Assembly (NCBI GenBank): GCA_964560765.1
Contig: CAZLMG010000007.1
Location: 1 to 64,000, forward strand
DNA length: 64,000 nt
Origin: CAZLMG01 sp964560765
Lineage (GTDB): Bacteria; Bdellovibrionota_B; Oligoflexia; Oligoflexales; CAZLMG01
Reading direction: 5' to 3'
Positions 41,114-50,367 of the stretch are shown piece by piece (the stretch's first letter is position 1; every line of letters starts with the position of its first letter). Under the pieces are notes generated by a model, which was given only the letters and a program-made list of their open reading frames with translations, did no database searches and was not told the origin of the DNA. The translations under genes and the position numbers were made by a program.

Positions 41114-42280
41114 ATGAATATTCATGAGTATCAGGCCAAACAGCTCTTTGCCGAAAACGGTATTCCAGTTCCGAAGGGAGTTCTGGCTAGCTCACCCATC
41201 GAAGCCGAGTTCGCATTTCGGCACCTGAAGGTACCGGTTGCCGTTGTAAAGGCTCAGATTCATGCAGGCGGGCGGGGTAAAGGCGGTGGCGTCAAGTTGG
41301 TGAAGTCTGCGGACGAGTGCGCCCAGGTTGCCGAGAAAATGCTCGGGATGCAGCTCGTGACACACCAAACCGGCGCAGAGGGTAAGTTGGTGCGGAAGGT
41401 CTATGTCGAGGCCGGTTCCGATATCGCCAAAGAATATTACCTAGCGATGTTGGTAGACCGGGAAACTGCTAAAGTCGCCATCATGTTTTCCACTTCCGGT
41501 GGTATGGACATCGAAGAAGTCGCGCACAAGACCCCCGAGAAAATTGTAACGGTCCACGTGCATCCTGCGAGTGGTTTGCAGCCCTATCATGTTCGCGAGA
41601 TTTGTTTCAGCATGGACCTGCCCGAGAATGAGGCCAAGGCGCTCGGCAAGATCGTTAAAGACCTCTACAAGATGTTCGTGAAATACGACTTCTCGCTTCT
41701 CGAAATTAATCCCCTGATTGTGACCAAGAGCGGCGAAATGTTTGCCCTCGATGGCAAGATGAACTTCGACGATAACGCACTTTTCCGGCACCCTGAGATC
41801 GCTGTGATGCGGGATTTTACGGAAGAAGATAGCCGCGAAATCGAAGCATCCAAGTTTGGTCTGAGCTACATCGGCTTGGATGGGGATATCGGCTGCCTGG
41901 TTAACGGTGCGGGCTTGGCTATGGCGACTATGGACATCATCAAGCACTGCGGTGGCGATCCGGCCAACTTCTTGGATGTGGGCGGTGGTGCAAATCAAGA
42001 GCAAGTTCGCAACGCCTTTCGTATTCTATTGCAGGATAAGAAGGTGAAAGCGATTTTCGTAAACATTTTTGGCGGGATCATGCGGTGTGACGTCATCGCC
42101 AACGGAGTTGTGGCAGCGGCCCGAGAGCTTGGCATGAAGATTCCATTGGTTGTGCGCCTAGAAGGAACAAACGTCGACCAAGGTAAACGAATTCTGGAAG
42201 AGTCCGGCATCAATCTGATTGCTGCCAACGACATGACCGACGGGGCGCGCAAAGTTGTTGAAGCTGCAAAACGAGCATAG
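41114..42280 (+). CDS. sucC: Succinyl-CoA synthetase, beta subunit
   Basis: TCA-cycle step: succinyl-CoA to succinate with ATP or GTP formation. The ATP-grasp N-terminus (MNIHEYQAKQLFAENGIPVP), AQIHAGGRGKGGGVK, NPLIVTKSG and the C-terminal GGGANQEQVRNAF and NIFGGIMRCDVIANGV are canonical. Length 388. It precedes sucD by 16 bases. The rest of the cycle genes (sucAB, mdh) are not in the window. Confidence 0.98.
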   Translation: MNIHEYQAKQLFAENGIPVPKGVLASSPIEAEFAFRHLKVPVAVVKAQIHAGGRGKGGGVKLVKSADECAQVAEKMLGMQLVTHQTGAEGKLVRKVYVEAGSDIAKEYYLAMLVDRETAKVAIMFSTSGGMDIEEVAHKTPEKIVTVHVHPASGLQPYHVREICFSMDLPENEAKALGKIVKDLYKMFVKYDFSLLEINPLIVTKSGEMFALDGKMNFDDNALFRHPEIAVMRDFTEEDSREIEASKFGLSYIGLDGDIGCLVNGAGLAMATMDIIKHCGGDPANFLDVGGGANQEQVRNAFRILLQDKKVKAIFVNIFGGIMRCDVIANGVVAAARELGMKIPLVVRLEGTNVDQGKRILEESGINLIAANDMTDGARKVVEAAKRA

Positions 42281-42296
42281 GTAAAAGGAGCTATCA

Positions 42297-43181
42297 GTGG
42301 CTATTTTGATTGATAAGAATACGCGAGTCATTACCCAAGGCATCACCGGCAAGTCCGGTATTTTCCATACGCAACTTTCCCATGAGTATGCACCTCGCTT
42401 TGTCGGTGGTGTCACGCCTGGAAAGGGTGGAACCAAAGGCGTATGCGACCTGCCGATCTTTGACACGGTGGCGGAAGCCCGGGAGAAATCTGGCGCCAAC
42501 GCTTCGATGATTTTCGTCCCACCCCCATTCGCAGCGGACGCGATTATGGAAGCGATTGAGGCGGAAATCGAGCTGATCGTTTGCATCACCGAAGGTATTC
42601 CCGTTCAAGATATGATTCCGGTGAAGCACATGCTGAAGGGCAGTAAATCTCGGCTGATCGGGCCAAACTGTCCGGGTGTCATTACCCCGGGCCAGTGCAA
42701 GATCGGTATTATGCCGGGGCACATCCATAAGCCAGGAAAATGCGGTATTGTCTCGAAATCCGGGACGCTAACATATGAGGCCGTTTTCCAAACGACCGCT
42801 GTTGGTGTTGGCCAGTCTTCCTGCATCGGCATTGGCGGTGACCCGATCATTGGTACCGTGTATATCGACCTGCTGCAAATGTTCGAAGAAGATCCTGATA
42901 CAGAGGCTATCATTCTGATCGGTGAAATTGGCGGAGACGCGGAGATCAAAGCTGCGCAGTTCATCAAGGAAAACATCAAGAAGCCGGTCACCGCGTTCAT
43001 TGCTGGTCAAACCGCCCCGACAGGTAAACGTATGGGTCATGCCGGTGCAATCATTTCGGGTGGAGCGGGGACAGCTGCCGAAAAGATCGATGCATTACGT
43101 GCGGCTGGGGCCTCAGTGGCGATTTCTCCTGCGGAAATCGGTACCACTCTGGCAGAAGCATGGCGTAAGAAGACGCGCTAA
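42297..43181 (+). CDS. sucD: Succinyl-CoA synthetase, alpha subunit
   Basis: CoA-binding partner of SucC. The N-terminus has VITQGITGKSGIFHTQLS, the phosphorylation site is His248 in GHAGAIISGG, and SKSGTLTYE and IGPNCPGVI are present. GTG start with GGAG nine bases upstream. Length 294. A macro-domain gene follows after two bases in the same operon. Confidence 0.98.
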   Translation: MAILIDKNTRVITQGITGKSGIFHTQLSHEYAPRFVGGVTPGKGGTKGVCDLPIFDTVAEAREKSGANASMIFVPPPFAADAIMEAIEAEIELIVCITEGIPVQDMIPVKHMLKGSKSRLIGPNCPGVITPGQCKIGIMPGHIHKPGKCGIVSKSGTLTYEAVFQTTAVGVGQSSCIGIGGDPIIGTVYIDLLQMFEEDPDTEAIILIGEIGGDAEIKAAQFIKENIKKPVTAFIAGQTAPTGKRMGHAGAIISGGAGTAAEKIDALRAAGASVAISPAEIGTTLAEAWRKKTR

Positions 43182-43183
43182 TC

Positions 43184-43732
43184 ATGCTCGGAATTCGTCA
43201 CTATCGTGGTGTTGCCGTTGACCTCTGGCAGGGTGACATCACGACGTTTGTTTGCGACGGAATGGGAAACGCGGCCAATTCGTCTTTGGCAGGCGGTGGC
43301 GGAGTAGATGGTGCCATCCATGATGCGGGCGGCCCGACAATTCTTGAGCAGTGTCGCGCGTTAGGCGGTTGCCCAACGGGTTCAGCTGTGGCAACCACAG
43401 CCGGAAATTTGCCAGCAAAGTACGTATTACATGGTGTTGGCCCCGTATGGCAGGGGGGCGTACATGGAGAAGATGCGGCACTCGCCAGCACCTACACCAG
43501 CATCCTTGATCTCGGACTCAAACATGAGCTGCGGCATTTAGCGATTCCGGCTATCAGCATCGGGGCTTACGGCTATCCGGTGGAACGTGCAGCAAGCATT
43601 TCCCTACAGGCCGTGCGGGAGTGGATCGATCTGCAAAAGGGCTCGTTTCCAAAGCGCGTAACCTTTGTGCTGTATTCTGGAACTGACTATGCCATGTACC
43701 AGGCGGCACTATTTGCAACGTTTCCCGAATAG
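43184..43732 (+). CDS. Macro-domain (ADP-ribose-binding) protein
   Basis: Binds or hydrolyses ADP-ribose or O-acetyl-ADP-ribose. GDITTFVCDGMGNAANSSLAGGGGVDGAIH is the macro signature: conserved Asn in NAANSSL and the Gly-rich GGGGVDGAI loop of MacroD-type hydrolases. The second loop (AISIGAYGYPVERAA) fits. Length 182, cytosolic. It is tightly spaced between sucD and murB, so deacetylation or de-ADP-ribosylation linked to central metabolism is possible but not shown. YmdB/MacroD and TARG-like macros cannot be told apart for certain. Confidence 0.9.
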   Translation: MLGIRHYRGVAVDLWQGDITTFVCDGMGNAANSSLAGGGGVDGAIHDAGGPTILEQCRALGGCPTGSAVATTAGNLPAKYVLHGVGPVWQGGVHGEDAALASTYTSILDLGLKHELRHLAIPAISIGAYGYPVERAASISLQAVREWIDLQKGSFPKRVTFVLYSGTDYAMYQAALFATFPE

Positions 43733-43746
43733 AAAACGGTTTCCCC

Positions 43747-44697
43747 ATGAATCCAAGACAACTCAAGGAAATCGCCTATTACGGAACTGGCGGCACGTTC
43801 GATCAGTTTCTTACGCCTGCGACTCCAGAGGAGTTGGCGCAGCAAATGCGAGAAATTGCTAGCAAGCGGACCAAGTTAATGATCTTGGGCGGCGGCACCA
43901 ATACATTAGTCATGGATCGCCATTGGGATGGAGCCGTCCTCGTATTTTCGAGTCTGGTGCGACTGGATGTGAGCGGATCAAGTATCACAGTTGGAGCCGG
44001 TGTTGAGAATTCGAGTGTTGCTCGTGCCGCGCATCAGCACGGTCTGCAAGGTGCCGGTTGGATGTATCGACTACCGGGGCAGATTGGCGGAACCGTGAGG
44101 ATGAATGCTCGCTGCTATGGTGGGGAAATCAGCCAGATTGCGTCACGGGTTGTGGCTGTAACTCGCGATGGTCAGATTCGCCGCTACGCAGATCCGGGTA
44201 TTTTTCGTGGCTACAAAGACACTATTTTTATGGAAAACGGTGAAATCGTAGTCGAGGCGGAGCTGGAGCTTGCGCCCGGTGATCCCTCTGCGATCGAAAA
44301 GGAAATGAACTTTTGCGAGACCGACCGAACGTCGAAAGGGCAATTTGAGTATCCAACCTGTGGCTGTGTCTTTAAGAACAACTACCAAGTTGGTGTGCCT
44401 TCAGGGATGCTGCTGGATGCTTCCGGTGTGAAGGCGCTAGGCGGCAGTCGCGTGTCTATCAATCCACATCACGCTAACTTTGTTTATAACAAGGGTGCGA
44501 CTAGCGACGAGATATTGGAACTAACCTTCGAAATGCGTGAGCTTGTCTATCGTGAATTTGGCGTGTGGCTAGAATACGAAATGGAAATTTTAGGCAATTT
44601 AACCCCAGAGCAGGCCAAACGTTTCCACGACGCTAAACCAGAGAGCTGGCGCCAAGACAAAATAGACAAGTTGCGAGAGCGTTTCGTTAAGCGTTAA
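43747..44697 (+). CDS. murB: UDP-N-acetylenolpyruvoylglucosamine reductase, catalytic Cys variant
   Basis: FAD enzyme that makes UDP-N-acetylmuramate for peptidoglycan. GGGTNTLV (48-55) binds FAD; RLPGQIGGTVRMNARCYGGE is the modified GxPGxxGGAxxMNAGxYGGE motif; FRGYKDTIF follows. The proton-donor motif, often GSxFKNP, reads GCVFKNN with Cys207 in place of Ser; Cys is known or plausible as the general acid in some MurB. Length 316. It ends 11 bases inside the convergent DUF971 gene. No other mur gene is near. Confidence 0.9.
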   Translation: MNPRQLKEIAYYGTGGTFDQFLTPATPEELAQQMREIASKRTKLMILGGGTNTLVMDRHWDGAVLVFSSLVRLDVSGSSITVGAGVENSSVARAAHQHGLQGAGWMYRLPGQIGGTVRMNARCYGGEISQIASRVVAVTRDGQIRRYADPGIFRGYKDTIFMENGEIVVEAELELAPGDPSAIEKEMNFCETDRTSKGQFEYPTCGCVFKNNYQVGVPSGMLLDASGVKALGGSRVSINPHHANFVYNKGATSDEILELTFEMRELVYREFGVWLEYEMEILGNLTPEQAKRFHDAKPESWRQDKIDKLRERFVKR

Positions 44698-44983
44698 GTC
44701 GCCGCAAGTTGTCGAACGTATAAATTCCCGTCCGGTGCCCATCATTAAAGTGAATCTGCAACGCATATCGGCCGACAGAATCAATGACGACTGGGCGGAC
44801 CGTTTCGGGAATTGCGGCCGGCTGCAGCTGGCGCTTGCCCGTCCATTCATCGACACACTCGGCGCACGGGCAACGTCGGCGCAATGTGACAACATCAAGC
44901 TCTTGCTCAACGCCATCGCTCCAGCGGATCCACAGGCTTCGTTCACCGCGCTGCGCTATATCGGAAACTCGAACCATACTCAT
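44687..44983 (-). CDS. DUF971 (GBBH-like N-terminal) protein
   Basis: A small domain otherwise found at the N-terminus of gamma-butyrobetaine hydroxylase; here stand-alone, 98 residues from the preferred ATG at 44983 (AGAGG upstream, 13 bases after the mrp stop). RWSDGVEQELDVVTLRRRCPCAECVDEWTGKR contains the CPCAEC cysteine cluster, and IHFNDGHRTGIYTFDNLRRL matches the family end. Frequently found next to mrp-type genes, suggesting an iron-sulphur role; that link is context. A longer frame to 45037 would overlap mrp by 41 bases. Confidence 0.85.
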   Translation of the reverse strand: MSMVRVSDIAQRGERSLWIRWSDGVEQELDVVTLRRRCPCAECVDEWTGKRQLQPAAIPETVRPVVIDSVGRYALQIHFNDGHRTGIYTFDNLRRLNA

Positions 44984-44996
44984 CGTTATGCAACCT

Positions 44997-46142
44997 CTAC
45001 TGCCACTGAATGCGGAACGAATTTCGCACGTTGTCATTGTTATGGGTCATGATCGCTAACTGGCGGGCCGTATTGGCGGCAATTTCGTCAAAGCACAATT
45101 TTGACGCGGACTCACTGCTCGCTAGCGCTAACGGATCACCCGCGTCTCCTGCAACTGCAACGGCTGGATCCATGGGTAGTTGTCCAAGTAGCGGCACTCC
45201 AAATTGGTCGGCGAGCCTCTGCCCACCGCCCTCTCGGAAAATGGGGTGCTTCTTGGTGCAGCCGTCACAAATGAAGTAGCTCATGGTTTCTACGATGCCA
45301 ATGATCGGAACGTGAGTAATCTCGAACATCTTCATGGCTTTTTTGGCATCTAAGAGAGCCAACTCTTGAGGTGTGGTGACGACGATGGCTCCGGCAATGG
45401 TCGCTTGCTGGCTTAGGGTAATCTGAATGTCACCAGTTCCCGGCGGATAATCAATGATGAGGTAATCCAGGTTTCCCCAATTGGTTTGCTGGAGAAACTG
45501 CCGTACCAACTGGGAGGCCATCGGACCGCGCAGGGCTGCAGCCTTGTCCGGGCCGATAAACATGGCGGACGTCATAATCTTAACGCCAGAAACTTCCGGA
45601 GGCACAACTAGATTGCCATCCATACTCGGCGGCTGGCCAACATTGGTCATTTGACGCAGCGAGGGGCCGTAAACATCGGCATCAAGGATTCCAACTCTCG
45701 CGCCCATCCGAGCCAATGTATAGGCAAGGTTAACAGAAACCGTTGATTTGCCGACACCACCCTTGCCGCTGGCTACTGCGATGATGTTGCGGACTCCATC
45801 TAGACCCGTCTTTGGTGCTGCGCTCGTGGCAGCAGCCTTGGGCGGCTCTGCCGCGGTCATGTGAACCTGAATCTGCTCAACGCCGGTGATGTTGCCAATT
45901 GCGGTAATACACTGATTGCGAAGCTCTTCCTTAACCGGGCAAGCAGGAGTCGTCAGCTCGACCGTCACTCTTACCGACGAGTTATCGATAGCAACATCCT
46001 TAACAAACCCAAGACTAACGATGTCTTTGCCCAAGTCAGGGTCCTGAACGCTGGACAGCGCCGACAGCACAGCTTGCTGTGTGACCTGTGTACGACCGAT
46101 CTTGCTCTTAAAAGACGATTGCAGGTCAGTGAATAGGCCCAC
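44997..46142 (-). CDS. mrp: Mrp/ApbC-type P-loop ATPase, iron-sulphur cluster carrier
   Basis: Scaffold or carrier that loads [4Fe-4S] clusters. An N-terminal DUF59/MIP18-like domain (about residues 20-100, LSSVQDPDLGKDIVSLGFVK, TTPACPVKEELRNQ) is followed by the ATPase with the deviant Walker A SGKGGVGKS (125-133), VGILDADVYGPSLRQM, and the cluster-binding pair in FICDGCTKKHPIF. Length 381 is typical. It is followed on the same strand by the DUF971 gene and starts three bases after the trxB stop, so trxB, mrp and DUF971 form an operon with a redox theme. Confidence 0.95.
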   Translation of the reverse strand: MGLFTDLQSSFKSKIGRTQVTQQAVLSALSSVQDPDLGKDIVSLGFVKDVAIDNSSVRVTVELTTPACPVKEELRNQCITAIGNITGVEQIQVHMTAAEPPKAAATSAAPKTGLDGVRNIIAVASGKGGVGKSTVSVNLAYTLARMGARVGILDADVYGPSLRQMTNVGQPPSMDGNLVVPPEVSGVKIMTSAMFIGPDKAAALRGPMASQLVRQFLQQTNWGNLDYLIIDYPPGTGDIQITLSQQATIAGAIVVTTPQELALLDAKKAMKMFEITHVPIIGIVETMSYFICDGCTKKHPIFREGGGQRLADQFGVPLLGQLPMDPAVAVAGDAGDPLALASSESASKLCFDEIAANTARQLAIMTHNNDNVRNSFRIQWQ

Positions 46143-46145
46143 TTA

Positions 46146-47075
46146 TTACTCCTCGTGCTCTAAAAATCGCTGGGCTTGGATGGCCGCTTGGCAGCCCATA
46201 CCTGCTGCGGTGATCGCTTGTCGAAATTCGTGGTCTGCAATGTCACCGGCAGCAAACACGCCTTCGACGTTCGTTTTCGTATGGTCGTGTACTTTTATGT
46301 ATCCATTTTCATCGACGGCCACGTAATCGGCAAAGATCTTTGAATTCGGCGTGTGACCGATGGCCATAAACAGACCATCGATCTTCAGCTCGCTGGTTTC
46401 GCCGGTCTCGACATGACGCACTTGGATGCCGGTCAACCCCGACTCGTTGAATAGCGGTCGGTCGATTCCGTAAGGAACCATTAACTTAATCTTTGGATCT
46501 TTCTTTGTGCGCTCGACCATGATGGGCGATGCACGAAACTCAGCACGACGATGAATCAAAGTCACGGATGCGCACATCTTTGCCAAATAAGTTGCCTCTT
46601 CCATGGCGGAATCGCCGCCGCCGATAACGGCAACATGTTTGCCCTTGTAGAAAAACCCGTCACAGGTGGCGCAGGTTGATAACCCCCGGCCCATCAGTTC
46701 GGCTTCATGGGGCAATTTCAGAGTCTTGGCGGTTGCGCCGGTACTGATAATTACGGTCTTGGCCAAGTGCATCTGATCGCCAACCCAGATCTTGAAAGGG
46801 CGTTTTGAGAAATCAACCTTTGTGACTTCGTCGTAGACAACCCGAGCGCCGACGCGCTCAGCCTGAGCGGTCATATCTGCCATTAGCTTCGGCCCCTGAA
46901 TGCCATGCTCGAATCCAGGAAAGTTTTCGACTTCTGTAGTCGTGGTCAGTTGGCCGCCATGCTGCAGGCCCGCGAAGATAATCGGTTTCAGCGCAGCGCG
47001 AGAGGTGTAGATGGCGGCAGTTAGTCCTGCGGGTCCAGTCCCAATAATGACGACATTTTCAGCGGTTTGACTCAT
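46146..47075 (-). CDS. trxB: Thioredoxin reductase
   Basis: FAD/NADPH enzyme that reduces thioredoxin. FAD loop IIGTGPAGLTAAIY (10-23), active-site dithiol CATC (Cys135, Cys138) in LSTCATCDGFF, NADPH loop VIGGGDSAMEEATYL and C-terminal GVFAAGDIADHEFRQAITAAGMGC are all present. Length 309. First gene of the trxB-mrp-DUF971 run. It would supply thioredoxin reducing power; the lipoprotein Tpx elsewhere in the window is in the periplasm and would need a separate route. Confidence 0.97.
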   Translation of the reverse strand: MSQTAENVVIIGTGPAGLTAAIYTSRAALKPIIFAGLQHGGQLTTTTEVENFPGFEHGIQGPKLMADMTAQAERVGARVVYDEVTKVDFSKRPFKIWVGDQMHLAKTVIISTGATAKTLKLPHEAELMGRGLSTCATCDGFFYKGKHVAVIGGGDSAMEEATYLAKMCASVTLIHRRAEFRASPIMVERTKKDPKIKLMVPYGIDRPLFNESGLTGIQVRHVETGETSELKIDGLFMAIGHTPNSKIFADYVAVDENGYIKVHDHTKTNVEGVFAAGDIADHEFRQAITAAGMGCQAAIQAQRFLEHEE

Positions 47076-47250
47076 TCGGGTATCCTTGCATGATATGGCC
47101 GATAACGCTTAGAAAGCGGTAAGATAGCAGTGAATGTCGCTAGTGTCATTAGATGCCGATCGAACGCCCAAGGCATTTGCATGGTCGACATCGAGGGCGC
47201 GCCCTGGAATACTAAATACGGTTGTCATTTTCTAGCGTTAAGGCGGATTT

Positions 47251-48729
47251 ATGCGACTTATGTATGGCCTCCTGGGCGTTTTGGCATTCGAATCAGCCAG
47301 CGCTGCGCGAGCCGATTCTGTGCTGACAAAGATCTACAGCAAGTTTCTGCAGCCGGTACAAGAGTCTGTGCACGTCGTGCGACTGAGCGATGGCGCCACA
47401 TTATTTGCGCAGGATCCTGATTTGGAGTTGACGCCAGCATCAGTCAGTAAGCTCGTTACAGCAGCTGCTGTTCTAGATGCCCTTACGCCTGCATTTCGGT
47501 TTCAGACCAAGGTGTACCACACGGGACGGCGCCAAGGCGGGGTCATCAATGGCGACCTCGTTGTTGTGGGTGATGGTGATCCATTTCTAGTATCCGAGAA
47601 AATGTGGCAGATGGCTGTGGACCTACGAAACTTAGGAATTTCGGCCATCAAGGGTGACTTGATCATCGACGATCGGCTTTTTGATGATGAGGCTCGTGAT
47701 AAGTCCCGACTTGCGGGAGCCGTGTCCAGCAGTCGAGCTTATGATGCACCGGTATCTGCATTTGGCGTCAATTTTAATACTTTCGCCGTGATGGTCGTAC
47801 CAGGACCGGCTGTGGGGTCTCCCGCACGAACCGTTCTAGATCCGTACCATCTCTCGGGTATCCGAATTCAGAGCGACGCAAAAACGACAAATGGGAGCGG
47901 ACGCGATGGAATTCGCGTCTCTAGAGTTCTCGATGGCAAGAGTGGACAAGAAGTCATTCATGTTGCTGGTTCGATTGGTGTCTCGGCGGAGCCGACAAAG
48001 ATTTATCGTTCCGTCGGAGATTACCGATCGGCGGCCGGCGAGTATTTGCGCGCCTTTCTCGAGGCGCAAGCTATCTCCATTGCGGGCAGCACACGCCTTG
48101 GTGCTTTGCCCGCCGAGCGTCAGCTACTTTACACGCTCGATGGATATCCTATGCAGAAAGTCATTGAAGGGCTGAACAAGTATTCGAATAACTATATCGC
48201 CGATGTCTTGGTGAAACGAGTGGGGGCGAAATTTCCTAGCAACGGACAAATAACCGATGCACCTGGCGCCGGAACCTATCAAAATGGTATCGCAGTCATC
48301 GAGAAATTCATGCGGAACCGTGTTGGCATCAAGACGCCATTCACCATTCGCAATGGGTCTGGGCTTTCAACTGAGAATCGATTGACGGCCAGACAGATGA
48401 CCCAACTGCTGTCCTATATGGAGACGCGGATGGATCTATTCCCGGAGTTTTTAGCGAGTTTGCCTGCTGCTGGTTGGGATGGCACCTTGCGCGACCGACT
48501 GACCAGTGAGCAAAAAAAGCTGGAGGGTGGTAAGGTCAGGGCCAAGACCGGCACTCTGACGGAGCCCGTTTCGGTGGCTAGTTTGGCTGGATATGTGCGA
48601 CATCCGAGGCATGGCTGGATCGCGTTTGCGATGATTGAGAATGGCAAGTCAAAGTTGAAACAACCGAATGTCGGAGACCTCAGGGCGCGACAGGATCAAG
48701 CTCTGTCGCGAATACTGGACTTGCCGTGA
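47251..48729 (+). CDS. dacB: D-alanyl-D-alanine carboxypeptidase/endopeptidase (PBP4 type)
   Basis: Periplasmic class C penicillin-binding protein that trims peptidoglycan cross-links. Signal peptide of about 22 residues (MRLMYGLLGVLAFESASAARA). Catalytic SxxK is SVSK (Ser64, Lys67), the SxN motif is in KYSNNYIAD and KTG is in RAKTGTLTEP. Between SxxK and SxN is the large insert typical of PBP4. Length 492 is normal. AGGCGG precedes the ATG, and 176 bases lie between it and the divergent trxB. Confidence 0.93.
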   Translation: MRLMYGLLGVLAFESASAARADSVLTKIYSKFLQPVQESVHVVRLSDGATLFAQDPDLELTPASVSKLVTAAAVLDALTPAFRFQTKVYHTGRRQGGVINGDLVVVGDGDPFLVSEKMWQMAVDLRNLGISAIKGDLIIDDRLFDDEARDKSRLAGAVSSSRAYDAPVSAFGVNFNTFAVMVVPGPAVGSPARTVLDPYHLSGIRIQSDAKTTNGSGRDGIRVSRVLDGKSGQEVIHVAGSIGVSAEPTKIYRSVGDYRSAAGEYLRAFLEAQAISIAGSTRLGALPAERQLLYTLDGYPMQKVIEGLNKYSNNYIADVLVKRVGAKFPSNGQITDAPGAGTYQNGIAVIEKFMRNRVGIKTPFTIRNGSGLSTENRLTARQMTQLLSYMETRMDLFPEFLASLPAAGWDGTLRDRLTSEQKKLEGGKVRAKTGTLTEPVSVASLAGYVRHPRHGWIAFAMIENGKSKLKQPNVGDLRARQDQALSRILDLP

Positions 48730-48760
48730 GTCTTCCATCAGGGCAATTCATCGACAGTCT

Positions 48761-50164
48761 TTAGATCGAGCTCAGGTTCCCTAACTGCTGCTGCAGTCCT
48801 TGCAGGGCTCCAAGACGCAAGAACGTCAGCAGCGCTGCGGCCTGCTGACCGCTGAAATTGCCGTTGATCAGCTGCGCTTGCGACATGATGGTTGCCAACA
48901 GCGCTTGTGGATCGCCCAGCGTGCCGATACTAAGTAATTTGGAAAAGTCAGGTAACGCTGTCAGGGCTGCCGACTTGGGGTTGCCGTTGTTTGCTGCAGC
49001 TCCGGCGAACATCTGGCTCAGTATGCCGATGGCGGCGGCAATCCCAGCGGGATTTCCGGTTGCCGCAAGTCCCGCGACAACGGCGAGGCTGGCCAAGTCA
49101 GTTGCTCCAGATTGCTGTAACTGAGATGGGTTCAGAAATCCCGACAACAGAGACGTTAGATCTGTGGGTGCACCAGCCGGCGCCTGCTTTGCAGCCGCTT
49201 GACTCGCCATTCCCAGTACGGTCATCAGGTCGGCTAGGCCGTTAAGTCCACCAAAATTGGGCGCTGCTCCCAAGCCACCGGGAATCAACTGGGCAACCTG
49301 GGGTAGTATGCCTGAAATGTCGGCTAATTGATCGGCTTGCAAGCCGGCAAGAAGTTGCCCGAGACTCGAGATCACATCGAGGCCGGGAGCGCTCGCAAGA
49401 CCTGCGGGCAGATAACTGAGCCCTGCACCTGCGCCCGAACTAGACTGAAGAGAAAGATGCGTTTCGGTGATGAATTGGGCAGTGCCAGTTTTCCAATCGG
49501 GAACGGCTTCGATGCCCATGGAGTGCGCGATTGCAACCGCGACGTACATGGGTAAATCATCTGTGTTACGAACAACATCGGAAAAGACAAACGCGACATC
49601 TGCTGCCCGCAGGTTATAGCGATCGAAGGTGGTGGCGACGACGGGAGCGGCGACACTGTCAGGGCAGCCGAGTTGCTCATAGCTGCCGCCTAGTACAATT
49701 TTTGTCGCGCCCGCTGTCGGCTTCTGGGTGATCGAAACAGGAACTGGCAGATCTCGGAGCAACAGGCGAACATTTGCTGTCAGCTTTGTGAGTGCGGCTT
49801 CATCCAAATCGGCGGCACTGATTTTTCCTTGAGCGGCGCATGGCAACGTGCTTTGGCTAGCTCCGTGCCCCTTTTGGTAGGTGAATCCGCCGGGTACCAA
49901 TTGAACGTCGATGACGGCATCCTGTGGCGCTAGGGATTGCCTGGTGAGTCCTGCGAGGATTTGTTGGGCATTGGCTAGATGATAGCCACGCGTCGGTTCT
50001 GTCGATAGAATGGTCTCGGAGCTACGATCTTCCCCAATGGAGTCCTCTGCCCCCGAGGTCTGCAATCGGGGGAGTTCCCCAGATCCACATGCAAGAGACA
50101 GTGCCAAGAATCCAAGGTATGCTGCATTGCAGGCAGTGTGGAGGGGATGGCGCTGATTCGTCAT
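48761..50164 (-). CDS. Lipoprotein with degenerate zincin-like core and hydrophobic repeat tail
   Basis: Not a named family. Lipobox LSLAC (Cys26). The first half resembles a matrixin-like fold: DVQLVPGGFTYQKGHG, ATKIVLGGSYEQLGCPD, and a helix VAVAIAHSMGIEAVPDW standing where HExGHxLGxxH would be; only one His and a Glu remain, so zinc protease activity is unlikely. The second half (about residues 250-467) is a low-complexity, Ala/Gly/Leu/Gln-rich region (LLAGLQADQLADISGILPQV, GQQAAALLTFLRLGALQGLQ). Surface or periplasmic. It ends 32 bases from the convergent dacB. Confidence 0.68.
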   Translation of the reverse strand: MTNQRHPLHTACNAAYLGFLALSLACGSGELPRLQTSGAEDSIGEDRSSETILSTEPTRGYHLANAQQILAGLTRQSLAPQDAVIDVQLVPGGFTYQKGHGASQSTLPCAAQGKISAADLDEAALTKLTANVRLLLRDLPVPVSITQKPTAGATKIVLGGSYEQLGCPDSVAAPVVATTFDRYNLRAADVAFVFSDVVRNTDDLPMYVAVAIAHSMGIEAVPDWKTGTAQFITETHLSLQSSSGAGAGLSYLPAGLASAPGLDVISSLGQLLAGLQADQLADISGILPQVAQLIPGGLGAAPNFGGLNGLADLMTVLGMASQAAAKQAPAGAPTDLTSLLSGFLNPSQLQQSGATDLASLAVVAGLAATGNPAGIAAAIGILSQMFAGAAANNGNPKSAALTALPDFSKLLSIGTLGDPQALLATIMSQAQLINGNFSGQQAAALLTFLRLGALQGLQQQLGNLSSI

Positions 50165-50367
50165 GCAGAGGTTCCTCTAAGGTTGTGTATCGTGGCTCGG
50201 CCAACAAGCACAAAAGGCGCCTCGGACTTGTCAGTATGGAAATTCATGAATTTCTTTAACCATCCGATAGTAATTAATAAAATGACGGTAATTCGCGGTG
50301 AGACGTCGGCTGGTACACCGTCCGGCAGATGATTTCCCGGGCAGATCATTCCTGGAGGTTTTCGCAC

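Noticed and set aside
47098..47105. GCCGATAA on the plus strand upstream of dacB, a perfect sigma-28 -10 box
   Set aside because: No TAAA-like -35 element lies at 14-17 bases upstream (the position reads GGTA), so a FliA promoter is not supported.
48761..50164. Active matrixin-type protease
   Set aside because: The helix that should be HExGHxxGxxH reads AIAHSMGIEA; too few metal ligands remain for a zinc site.
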